Shown here in pieces: positions 1 through 6,677 of a stretch of DNA of 10,051 nucleotides. Source of the stretch: Planctomycetota bacterium (GTDB lineage: Bacteria; Planctomycetota; Phycisphaerae; WQYP01; JAJZKY01); NCBI GenBank assembly GCA_021803885.1, contig JAJZKY010000122.1, forward strand, positions 1 through 10,051, written 5' to 3'. Numbering within the stretch: position 1 is the stretch's first letter; the number at the start of each line of letters is the position of its first letter. A program made the position numbers and the translations under genes. The notes under the pieces are model-generated. The model did no database searches. It was not told the origin of the DNA and saw nothing but the letters and a program-made list of their open reading frames with translations.

Positions 1-3
1 AGT

Positions 4-1293
4 ATGAAAGTGGGACGAAGGGGTGGGCAACCGGACGGCTTGGGAGGCGACTTTTTAAGTCCCAGAGTCGGTGGCGCGTCAAGACATCGACGCACAAATG
101 ACCTTCTGGTTTCCTTTGATTTCCCACCCGCGATCGGAGGCGCGCATAAGTGGCTGTACGAACTCTATAGTCGCTGGCCGACGCCAGTTCGCGTACTCAC
201 CGCGGCGTATTCGTCCGATCCTCGAGAGGCAACTCAACAGACCGAGTTCGATTGCGGCATCGATAACTCGTTGAGAATATCAAGGCGGGTAGGCGTGATG
301 CCACATTTTGACGCGCTGTCGCCGAAGTATCTTGCTCTATTGTGGAAGCAATGTGCTGCTGTTCGGGAATTGGCAGAAGTAAAGGGGAACACTGGATTCG
401 ATTCGGTGACCATTCACGCATTGCGCGCTGTGCCAGACGGGATTCCTGCATGGCTTTACTGTAAGTCGAACTCGGCAAACGCCCGATTGGTTACTTTCGT
501 CCATGGAGAAGAGGTGCTGGTCAGTAAGACCAGTCGTCAATTGAGCTTCTTGTCGCGGAAAGTGTATGAAGCGTCCGACCTCGTTATTGCGAACAGCGAG
601 AACACTCGGAAGTTGCTGATGGAAGCGTTCCCGAATGTTAATAGCGTTTGTATACATCCAGGGGTCGACAGCAATGCGTTTCGTATTCCAGAGCGTGACC
701 GCAGGAGATATAGAGAAAAGTTTGGTTGGCCTCGAGAGTGTGTCGTTGTACTCACTCTTGCGCGTATGGAGCCGCGTAAGAATCATTCAATGGTAATTCG
801 AGCAATTGCAGAACTGCTCAAGGAACAGCTGCCAATTGCGCTTGTGTGTGCCGGCGATGGTCCGGATCGAGCCGATCTTGAGAAACTTGCGGACAGTCTG
901 GGAATCTCCCAGTGGGTTAAATTTCCGGGTGTCGTTCCGGAGCCTGAGAAGCCGCAGCTATTTGCTTCTGCGGATATCTTTGCGATGCCCTCGATCTCTG
1001 TCGGTGAAATGATTGAGGGATTTGGAATAGTGTTCGTTGAGGCGGCCGCGGCGGGCGTGCCTACGGTTTGTGGGCTCACCGGTGGCCAGCAGGAAGCGAT
1101 TGTGCATGGGAAATCTGGATTCGCGGTTGAGGGCGCATCTGTTGACGCGGTTGCGGGCGCGATACGCAAATTGGCGACAGATGTAGAGTTGCGACGGAGC
1201 TTTGGGAACGAGGGGCTAAAACTGGCAGAGGCCCACGATTGGGAGGTGCTTGTGCAAAAAGTAAGGGACGAAATTGCAGGCTGTTGGAGATAG
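4..1293 (+). CDS. Glycosyltransferase family 4 (GT-B fold)
   Basis: Probable cytoplasmic, retaining glycosyltransferase that moves a sugar from a nucleotide-sugar donor to a growing lipid-linked EPS repeat unit. The product is 429 residues. The N-terminal Rossmann half starts near residue 34 with LLVSFDFPPAIGG, a typical GT4 first strand and glycine loop. It continues through a VHGEE motif (about 166-170) and ANSENTRKLL (196-205). The C-terminal half starts with IHPGVD (217-222), followed by LARMEPRKN (252-260) with the donor-phosphate-binding Arg254 and Lys259, then AGDGPD (283-288). The GT4 EX7E motif is intact: Glu338 and Glu346 in EGFGIVFVE. The first 33 residues are basic, glycine-rich and atypical for the family, so the start at 4 is uncertain. 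The frame is also open to the window edge, so the gene may begin further left. Donor and acceptor cannot be told from sequence. Family assignment is firm; specificity is unknown. Confidence 0.87.
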   Translation: MKVGRRGGQPDGLGGDFLSPRVGGASRHRRTNDLLVSFDFPPAIGGAHKWLYELYSRWPTPVRVLTAAYSSDPREATQQTEFDCGIDNSLRISRRVGVMPHFDALSPKYLALLWKQCAAVRELAEVKGNTGFDSVTIHALRAVPDGIPAWLYCKSNSANARLVTFVHGEEVLVSKTSRQLSFLSRKVYEASDLVIANSENTRKLLMEAFPNVNSVCIHPGVDSNAFRIPERDRRRYREKFGWPRECVVVLTLARMEPRKNHSMVIRAIAELLKEQLPIALVCAGDGPDRADLEKLADSLGISQWVKFPGVVPEPEKPQLFASADIFAMPSISVGEMIEGFGIVFVEAAAAGVPTVCGLTGGQQEAIVHGKSGFAVEGASVDAVAGAIRKLATDVELRRSFGNEGLKLAEAHDWEVLVQKVRDEIAGCWR

Positions 1294-1427
1294 CATTGGG
1301 AAGTTACTGTCTCCTACCCGTGCTGAATCCGATGTGCGATGAATAGCATCTGTCAAATCAGAATGGGGCTTCGCATCGATGCCTGGGAAAAACGCGAGGA
1401 AAAGGGGTCTAAGCGGCACGCATAGTG

Positions 1428-1607
1428 ATGTCACCCAGTTATTCTTACGGTCTGGCTAAATTGGAACAGATGTCGTGCAAATTCTGGTGTGCGAGCGCGG
1501 TGACAATTAGTGCGACGGCGCTCGCCTTAGTCTTGCTGCGTCGGACTCAGTTGGACCGGGAGATCGGTTGTTTGCGTCGAAGCAGCATTCTCGCGACACT
1601 GGTGTAA
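1428..1607 (+). CDS. Possible small single-span membrane protein or gene remnant
   Basis: A 59-codon open frame starting at ATG 1428 (a GTG at 1425 lies directly before it). A purine-rich stretch, GAGGAAAAGGGG, lies at 1396-1407, rather far upstream for a ribosome binding site. The predicted peptide has one hydrophobic stretch, roughly FWCASAVTISATALALVLL, followed by arginine-rich residues. This would suit a single membrane span with a cytoplasmic tail. The family is not recognised. An inverted repeat begins at its stop codon. It may be a genuine small protein, the leftover of a longer membrane gene, or chance. Confidence is low because the surroundings look non-coding. Confidence 0.2.
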   Translation: MSPSYSYGLAKLEQMSCKFWCASAVTISATALALVLLRRTQLDREIGCLRRSSILATLV

Positions 1608-1631
1608 TTTTCGGCATGCTGTCGGAAAATT
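1606..1631. repeat. Inverted repeat / possible hairpin after small ORF
   Basis: AATTTTC at 1606-1612 and GAAAATT at 1625-1631 are exact reverse complements separated by 12 bases, which include the palindrome GCATGC. The left arm overlaps the TAA stop of the small frame ending at 1607. The stem is AT-rich and no clear T-tract follows, so it would be a weak terminator at best. Confidence 0.3.
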
Positions 1632-2082
1632 CACACAGTGTAAGCATCAGCGCTCATCGAGATAGAATTGAGAAATTGAGGGACCAAGAAGCGTGGTTGC
1701 ATGGTCGGGCACAAGGGTGAGGGGCAAGTAGTGGCGTACTTTGCGGAGAGAATCCCGTTGCCTTTCTGGGCGTCATTCCATTACACATCGGGTTGATATG
1801 TAAAGTGCAGGGATAGGGCTGGACCGTCTACCAGAGTATAGTTCTGACTTACGGCGGCAACCGAAAGCGTGGAGTGTGATAAACCTGGTGTGAGCGGGGT
1901 TCCCGCTGAGGGCAGTTCAGAGAGTCAATTTTGGTGAAGGTTGGGCTTTAGCGTGTTTCGCGAAATGGGGCGGGGATCTGAGGAATATCGCCGGTGTACT
2001 TTCGGCTCCGGATAGCAGAAGTGAACGCCACTTTGGGTGTTCACGTGAAGAAACGCCACCTGGACAAACGCGCTTGCCCGAG

Positions 2083-2096
2083 CAGATCCGGATCTG
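2083..2096. repeat. Perfect 14-bp palindrome
   Basis: CAGATCCGGATCTG is a perfect palindrome lying about 255 bases upstream of the asparagine-synthetase-like gene. It could be an operator for a dimeric regulator or could be chance. No known binding motif is recognised. Confidence 0.25.
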
Positions 2097-2336
2097 AGAG
2101 TTTTCTGGTGTGAAAAAGAATCCGTGCTCGATATGGCCAGCTACAGCTTTTGAATCCAAAAGGCAGGTGAGCTATTTGAGAGCACTTGCGAGTAGTAGCA
2201 TGTGTATATGAATCAGTGACTTCTGCGGGAATTGCAGTGGAGATTTTCATGTTCGGGCGGATTTGTCGGGTCACTGCCAAATACGCTTAATCTGACGGGC
2301 CTGAGCGTGACGTGCAGTCGCATCGATGGCTAACTT

Positions 2337-2342
2337 GAGGAG
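2337..2342 (+). promoter_or_regulatory. Ribosome binding site of the asparagine-synthetase-like gene
   Basis: GAGGAG sits eight bases before the ATG at 2351. It is a strong Shine-Dalgarno sequence and fixes the start, which matters because the second codon is where the catalytic cysteine should be. Confidence 0.85.
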
Positions 2343-2350
2343 TTTCGTAA

Positions 2351-4204
2351 ATGGGTGGATTGCTCGGTGTCGTTGGTTCATCAACTCGGGATGACGCATC
2401 TCCGCGGTTTCGGTCTGCGTCAGAGAAAATGATGCAGCGTCACTGCAGGATGACATCCGCAATAGAGGCAATGGACGGCAGTTGGAAGTTCGGGGAATTC
2501 CAGTCGGTTCGATTGTCCGGTCAGGATGTGACACGAATTCGTGTGTCCGAGCCCTGTGTGTTGTTTCACGGTGTGCTACATAATGGAGCGGACCTTCTGC
2601 GAGTGGTCGACGGCGGCGCTAGTAGTGTCATAAGCGGAACATCAGAGCTACTGGGAAAGTTGTATGCAAAATACGAGGAGCGATTTGTGGAGCATCTCCA
2701 CGGAGAGTTCTGCGTAGTCATTATAGACCCGACTAAGCGGCGCGTTATCATCGCAAGCGACGCGATTGGGAGTCACCCGCTGTACTGGCGGCATGGTCGA
2801 GAGGGGTTCGGGTTTAGCTCTGATCTCTCGGCTACTCTGTTTGCAGGGCGATCTGCGCGGCGACTGGATTTGCGTGCCGTTGCGGATTATCTGACACTGG
2901 GCTCACTGCTTGGCAGCCGCACCCTCGTGCAAGATGTGTCTCTGCTACCTCCGGGAACTCTGCTGGAATACGATGCAAGCAGAGATTCCGTCTCGCTTCG
3001 GCAATACATCGATGTTGCTGAGTTTTTTAGAAATAAGTCCAACAACAAAGAGCGATACCTGGAGTCCGTTGAGACAGAATTCCAGAATGCTGTAACGAGG
3101 GCGCTAAATTCGGTCCAGCCCGTAGGACTTGCGCTTTCAGGCGGACTTGACAGCAGGGCGATTCTCAGCGCAAGCGGAACGAGGGCGCGCGGCCTGGAGA
3201 CATATACTCTTGGCATTGATGGGTGCGCTGATCAGGTGATCGCCGAACGATTGGCGCGCATTGCGGGTACCAAGCATCGCTTCTTCTGTCTTAACGAAGA
3301 ATATCTTCGTGATTTTCTTCCGAATATGTCACGAATGGTTTCGATGACAGATGGAATGTATGTCAGTCATGGTCTTACGGAAATGCTGGCGTTGCAATTT
3401 TTGGAAGAAACCGGCATTGAGGTGTTGCTGCGAGGGCACGGTGGCGAGTTGGCCAAGGCGCGTCTTGCGTGGCCGCTGCATACTGATGAAACAGTTTACG
3501 GGCTGAGTTCCCTCGGGGAGCTTGCGACTTATATGGGAGAGCGGGCGAATTACATAACCCGGGGATTATCGTTCGGTGAGATTTTGGTGCCGGATGCCGC
3601 TCGAATTTCAGATGGGGGTAGCAGTTCCTCATTCCTTGAATTGCTTGCGCATACTGAGCTTACGCCCGCTGAAGGTTGTAGCTATTTGTACCTCCGAGAG
3701 CTGACGCGACGGTTTACGATTCCGTCGATCGATCTGTTTCGGACTGCGGTCGGCGTGAGGCTGCCATATCTCGATCGAGAGTTCTTGAAGGTCCTACTTG
3801 CGGCGCCTTCCGAATGGCGCGACGGCACAGAGATTCATCAAAGACTAATTGCATCAGGAATTCCGGGACTAGCAAAGGTGCGAAATTCGAATACCGGAGC
3901 GGCCGCAGACGCGTCTCCGAAAGTGGAATATGTCCTGGATAAATTCAATTCTTTATTCAAGCGTCTGAATGTTCGAGGGTTTCGTCATTACCATAATTTT
4001 GATGCGTGGATGCGCACCATGCTTCTGCAAAGCGTCGAGTCGGAGTTGCTCGCAAATTCCGCTAGGACGCAGGGCTTTATGAGAACGTCGGCGCTCAAGG
4101 AACTCATCGAAAACACGCGAAATGGAAGCGATGATCGCGGCTATCTGTTGCAGGTGTTGCTCATCTTGGAGCTTTGGCAGCGTGAGAATGATGTAAACGC
4201 GTGA
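2351..4204 (+). CDS. Asparagine-synthetase-like protein lacking the glutaminase cysteine
   Basis: A two-domain protein of 617 residues, about the length of AsnB-type enzymes in EPS clusters. The N-terminal domain (about 1-200) has the class II glutamine amidotransferase fold. It begins MGGLLGVVG where the family has MCGIxG, so the nucleophile Cys2 is Gly (codon GGT). The oxyanion region normally reading NGEIYN appears as HGVLHN (73-78). SDAIGSHPLYW (136-146) matches the family's conserved strand. The C-terminal synthetase domain (about 235-610) keeps the ATP pyrophosphatase loop SGGLDS (263-268). It also has GHGGEL (362-367), in place of the usual GEGADE, and VGVRLPYLD (467-475). By family knowledge the synthetase half adenylates a carboxylate. 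With the glutaminase half apparently dead, the amine donor may be free ammonia or another nucleophile. Its place in an EPS locus suggests modification of a uronic acid or similar group (inference). The start is fixed by a strong ribosome binding site. Confidence 0.85.
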   Translation: MGGLLGVVGSSTRDDASPRFRSASEKMMQRHCRMTSAIEAMDGSWKFGEFQSVRLSGQDVTRIRVSEPCVLFHGVLHNGADLLRVVDGGASSVISGTSELLGKLYAKYEERFVEHLHGEFCVVIIDPTKRRVIIASDAIGSHPLYWRHGREGFGFSSDLSATLFAGRSARRLDLRAVADYLTLGSLLGSRTLVQDVSLLPPGTLLEYDASRDSVSLRQYIDVAEFFRNKSNNKERYLESVETEFQNAVTRALNSVQPVGLALSGGLDSRAILSASGTRARGLETYTLGIDGCADQVIAERLARIAGTKHRFFCLNEEYLRDFLPNMSRMVSMTDGMYVSHGLTEMLALQFLEETGIEVLLRGHGGELAKARLAWPLHTDETVYGLSSLGELATYMGERANYITRGLSFGEILVPDAARISDGGSSSSFLELLAHTELTPAEGCSYLYLRELTRRFTIPSIDLFRTAVGVRLPYLDREFLKVLLAAPSEWRDGTEIHQRLIASGIPGLAKVRNSNTGAAADASPKVEYVLDKFNSLFKRLNVRGFRHYHNFDAWMRTMLLQSVESELLANSARTQGFMRTSALKELIENTRNGSDDRGYLLQVLLILELWQRENDVNA

Positions 4205-4245
4205 GGCAAAAGTATATTGAGCGGTGAGTCATATCTTGGGCCTCA
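4202..4245 (+). repeat. Stem-loop at the 3' end of the asparagine-synthetase-like gene
   Basis: TGAGGC (4202-4207, including the stop codon) pairs with GCCTCA (4240-4245). Inside it AAG and ATAT (4210-4212, 4214-4217) pair with ATAT and CTT (4231-4237), leaving one bulged T and a 13-base loop. No T-tract follows, so it looks more like a 3' RNA-stabilising structure than an intrinsic terminator. Confidence 0.4.
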
Positions 4246-4622
4246 GTGGCGTGCGCAGTGTGGCGAATGCGGCGTCCTGCAAGGCGATTTATGCACCTAA
4301 GGCGGTGTGTATTGCGTGTGCGCGATGGAATTGTGAGCATAGGGGTTAAGAGTCAGGGTAGGATGGCGCTGCAGCGCGCACTGTTGTGGTCGTCACATGA
4401 TGTGCGCGGACGATGTGGTGCGAAAAATATTGGGCGCTCGAGATTCGGCATTCTGTGGTAGACCTTCAGATGCATGGGCGCCTCGAATGCGCGGCGTTAT
4501 GTGATTTGATATTGTTTGTTGTCCGGTTTTTGCATTTGGGGGGGCATTAAAGAGTGCACGGAGAGCTTTTAGGGGTTCTGGGTGGAAAAGGCGCTCCGGC
4601 AAGTTGACGGGTGATGATTCGT

Positions 4623-4671
4623 GCGATGTTGATTGCGCGCTTGTAAGGCGCTTGTGTTCTGACGCGATGTT
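4623..4671. repeat. Short direct repeats upstream of the secreted-protein gene
   Basis: GCGCTTGT occurs at 4637-4644 and again at 4648-4655, an 11-base period close to one helical turn. GCGATGTT flanks this pair at 4623-4630 and 4664-4671. They end about 60 bases before the start codon, where an activator might bind. This is inference; the match lengths are short enough to arise by chance. Confidence 0.25.
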
Positions 4672-4720
4672 TGCAGTCACGGAATTGAATGGCGTTGCTG
4701 CTGGTGTGAAATTCTGTGAT

Positions 4721-4725
4721 GAGGA
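4721..4725 (+). promoter_or_regulatory. Ribosome binding site deciding the GTG start at 4733
   Basis: GAGGA lies seven bases before GTG 4733. Starting there puts a textbook signal peptide at the very N-terminus. Starting further upstream in the same frame (for example TTG 4604) would bury it behind 43 extra residues. Confidence 0.75.
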
Positions 4726-4732
4726 ATGTGGT

Positions 4733-6406
4733 GTGAAAAAATTACACATGTTCGGAATGGGTGCTGCGCGAATGGCGGCGCTACTGTTGATTATTGCAAG
4801 TGTTCTGCCAGCGCATGCGGGTTCCCTGGATCCGCTTAACCTACCTCTTGCTCAAGCCTCGAATTTCTCTTTGACCTTTTTGGGTTCGTTTAAGGTACCT
4901 CAAGGGTCTGGAAATGGAGTGTTTGCATATGGAGGGGAAGCGATGTCCGTTAATGGTGCTGACATGTATTTAGGTGGGACGTACTACTACAACAATGGTG
5001 CGAACCATTCGGAAGGTATTGGGGAAATTCAGATTCCGACTCTGGTTGGTGTTCCCGCATATGACGGATCAAATGGGATAGCAACAATTGTTGAAAATCC
5101 CGCTTTGCCGGGGGGCGGCAGTGGGCCTCCAGCGTTAAATTGTGGGCAGGCGGCGTCAAATACATATTGCGTGTTTCTGGGGACGCTTGTGTACAACAAC
5201 TCGTTGTACGTATCTGTTGCGCCATTTTTTGATACCACAAACGGAGCCAATGGATTTGTTGTTGGAGCCAGCACAAATCTATCAAGTTGGGGAAGTGTCA
5301 ATTCCGCATCGGCTCCTTGTCTTTCGGGAACTCCGGCAAAATGCACTCAGCGGTATTTTGCTGGGCCGTTGGGCGTGGTGCCATCGATTTGGCAGCCGTA
5401 TTTGGGTGGGCCGTGTTATGGGGTTGGAGGGCCTTATCTCGCAATCGAGTCAAATGCTATCAATGGGTTTGGATTTTTTACGTTTAATTGTGCAGCATAT
5501 GACACTGCGGGTGGCGTGATTCCGGTTAGCGAATCACTTGATTATTACTACGGTGGTGTGACTCCGCGGGACCCAAGTCCGTACATGTTGCAGTATCGGA
5601 GTTTTTCTGGGCCGTTTCCACTGGGCGGTGGCGGAGGGTGTGCCGAAAATCTGACGGCAGCGCCGGTCGATGGGGCAACTACGGCGGAGTTTGCTTCCCC
5701 ATTCGGTGGATGTGATTCGGTTTCCGACGATGGTGCGTACCAGATTACGTTTAGTGACGGAGAGAAAAGGTTGGTTCATTTGACGAATGGCAACGTCAAC
5801 ATACCGGATAAACTGTATACGTGTAATTACGGCGTGACCGGATGCTCTTCGTTTCCGGCGCTTACTGGCTGTCCTGCGGGTGGGTGTGCTGGCTCTGTTG
5901 TGGTGAATCCGGTCGGCGACAATTATTTCAGTGAATATGACGGACCTCTGGGGTATGGATTCATCGTGCCGGGAAGTCGGACGCTGTTGTACATTAGTGT
6001 ACACGAGTATGGTCCACCGGGTAGCCGCGGGACAGGATGTTACCCCAATGCGAGTGGAGCAAACGACTCTGCGATTTCGCCGGATACGGGAAATTATGTG
6101 CGCGTTCAGATGACTGCGTATGATTTGAGTGAGCTTTATGATGCGCGGCAAGGGAAGATTCCGGTATATAGCATCAGTCCGTACGCGTTTTGGAGTTTTC
6201 CGAATTGGCGACTTGCTGCCAATGCCGCAAATAACTGTGCTGCGATGCCAGGGTCGGGGAGTTTTTTCTTTGATCCCGCGACGAACATCCTGTATGGCAC
6301 ATTTTCTTCGAATGGCTACGGTTATGGCAACATGATTGTTGAGGAGTGGCGCGTAAATCCACTTGGCGCGCTGCCAAACCCGCCGAGCAGCGTTCAGGTA
6401 AATTGA
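4733..6406 (+). CDS. Secreted cysteine-rich protein of unknown function, possible beta-propeller
   Basis: A 557-residue protein with a Sec signal peptide. Residues 1-29 read MKKLHMFGMG, then a hydrophobic core ALLLIIASVL, then the signal peptidase I site PAHA before Gly30. The mature part is rich in Gly, Tyr, Asn and Ser and holds 14 cysteines. None lies in a lipobox, so disulfides outside the cytoplasm are likely. It has alternating beta-strand-like segments. From memory, several segments resemble uncharacterised secreted proteins of planctomycetes and proteobacteria. These are an N-terminal LGSFKVPQG followed by FAYGGEAM, a GEIQIP segment, a late LLYISVHEYGPP, and a C-terminal FFFDPATNILYGTFS followed by an EEWRVN end. 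That pattern suggests a repeat fold such as a beta-propeller, but no enzyme motif is visible. It has no PEP-CTERM tail and no transmembrane anchor. Between EPS genes it may bind, cleave or organise the exported polymer (inference). Confidence 0.8.
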   Translation: MKKLHMFGMGAARMAALLLIIASVLPAHAGSLDPLNLPLAQASNFSLTFLGSFKVPQGSGNGVFAYGGEAMSVNGADMYLGGTYYYNNGANHSEGIGEIQIPTLVGVPAYDGSNGIATIVENPALPGGGSGPPALNCGQAASNTYCVFLGTLVYNNSLYVSVAPFFDTTNGANGFVVGASTNLSSWGSVNSASAPCLSGTPAKCTQRYFAGPLGVVPSIWQPYLGGPCYGVGGPYLAIESNAINGFGFFTFNCAAYDTAGGVIPVSESLDYYYGGVTPRDPSPYMLQYRSFSGPFPLGGGGGCAENLTAAPVDGATTAEFASPFGGCDSVSDDGAYQITFSDGEKRLVHLTNGNVNIPDKLYTCNYGVTGCSSFPALTGCPAGGCAGSVVVNPVGDNYFSEYDGPLGYGFIVPGSRTLLYISVHEYGPPGSRGTGCYPNASGANDSAISPDTGNYVRVQMTAYDLSELYDARQGKIPVYSISPYAFWSFPNWRLAANAANNCAAMPGSGSFFFDPATNILYGTFSSNGYGYGNMIVEEWRVNPLGALPNPPSSVQVN

Positions 6407-6673
6407 GTAATTTTGAAGGGTAGTTCGGGCGTGCGGAGTTATAGATTCATATGGGTCTTACTGGGCGTCAGAGGTCGTGCGGCGTGAGACGTTCAATGTG
6501 TTCGATTTTATGCGAGCGGCGGCGAAGGCTGTGCAGTTGGATTTTGGTCTGAAGAGTTTGCGAACTCAGATTGGGGGTTCAGGTCGGGCGCGCTGCAATT
6601 GGCGGGTACTTGATTCCCTTTCGGTAGCCCGCGAAGGAACATTGCGGCTGACGGGTGGCTTGGGTGGGGATCT
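6407..6673. other. Spacer between secreted protein and sulfotransferase
   Basis: About 270 G-rich bases. A small inverted repeat, GAGTT-TGCG-AACTC, lies near 6554-6568. The only open frame of note is the weak one listed separately (6477-6677). No terminator with a T-tract follows the upstream gene. Confidence 0.4.
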
Positions 6674-6677
6674 GTGA
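6477..6677 (+). CDS. Doubtful small ORF overlapping the sulfotransferase start
   Basis: A 66-codon frame with a GTG start and no good ribosome binding site. Its TGA stop at 6675-6677 overlaps the sulfotransferase GTG at 6674 (GTGA), an arrangement typical of translational coupling. The predicted peptide is basic and resembles no family I know. The overlap is the only positive evidence; chance is equally plausible. Confidence 0.2.
   Translation: MRRETFNVFDFMRAAAKAVQLDFGLKSLRTQIGGSGRARCNWRVLDSLSVAREGTLRLTGGLGGDL

Larger units (their letters stand above)
1294..2350. other. Long spacer without a convincing gene
   Basis: About 1.06 kb between the glycosyltransferase and the asparagine-synthetase-like gene. 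Reading both strands, I find only short open stretches with no recognisable domain and mostly no ribosome binding site. The longer minus-strand frames here (around 1917-2159 and 2041-2280) overlap each other and resemble no known family. On the plus strand there is a possible small membrane protein (from 1428). A second frame overlaps it (open from 1511 to a TGA at 1718-1720, then open again to a TAG at 1814-1816). A third frame is open from about 1893 to a TGA at 2094 but lacks a good start. This could be an eroded gene, a long leader or simple spacer. Confidence 0.6.
4246..4732. other. Spacer upstream of the secreted-protein gene
   Basis: About 490 bases with no credible gene. The plus-strand frame beginning with GTG at 4246 has no ribosome binding site and encodes an arginine-rich peptide of no known family. 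The region holds a 12-bp palindrome GCGCTGCAGCGC (4366-4377), a run of seven G (4538-4544), and a set of short direct repeats from 4623 on. No clear sigma-70 or sigma-54 promoter could be picked out. A TTGACG at 4604 lacks a good -10 partner. Confidence 0.5.

Noticed and set aside
1917..2280. Two overlapping minus-strand open frames
   Set aside because: They overlap in different frames, resemble no family and have no convincing start signals.
1294..4204. Lasso-peptide cluster (asparagine-synthetase-like cyclase plus precursor)
   Set aside because: No leader peptidase or RRE-type gene is nearby, and no precursor-like peptide stands out in the spacer. The surrounding genes are polysaccharide genes.
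4246..4461. Plus-strand arginine-rich 71-codon frame
   Set aside because: It has a GTG start, no ribosome site, a composition typical of chance frames in GC-rich DNA and no recognisable domain.
4604..4732. Extending the secreted-protein gene upstream to the TTG at 4604
   Set aside because: It would add 43 residues before a perfect signal peptide, and TTG 4604 has no ribosome site. GTG 4733 has GAGGA at seven bases' spacing.
5534..6151. Long minus-strand frame opposite the secreted-protein gene
   Set aside because: It is antisense to a clear secreted protein. Its arginine- and isoleucine-heavy composition is what the reverse complement of that gene would give.
6330..6406. PEP-CTERM sorting tail on the secreted protein
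   Set aside because: The C-terminus has no VPEP-type motif, no hydrophobic span and no basic end.
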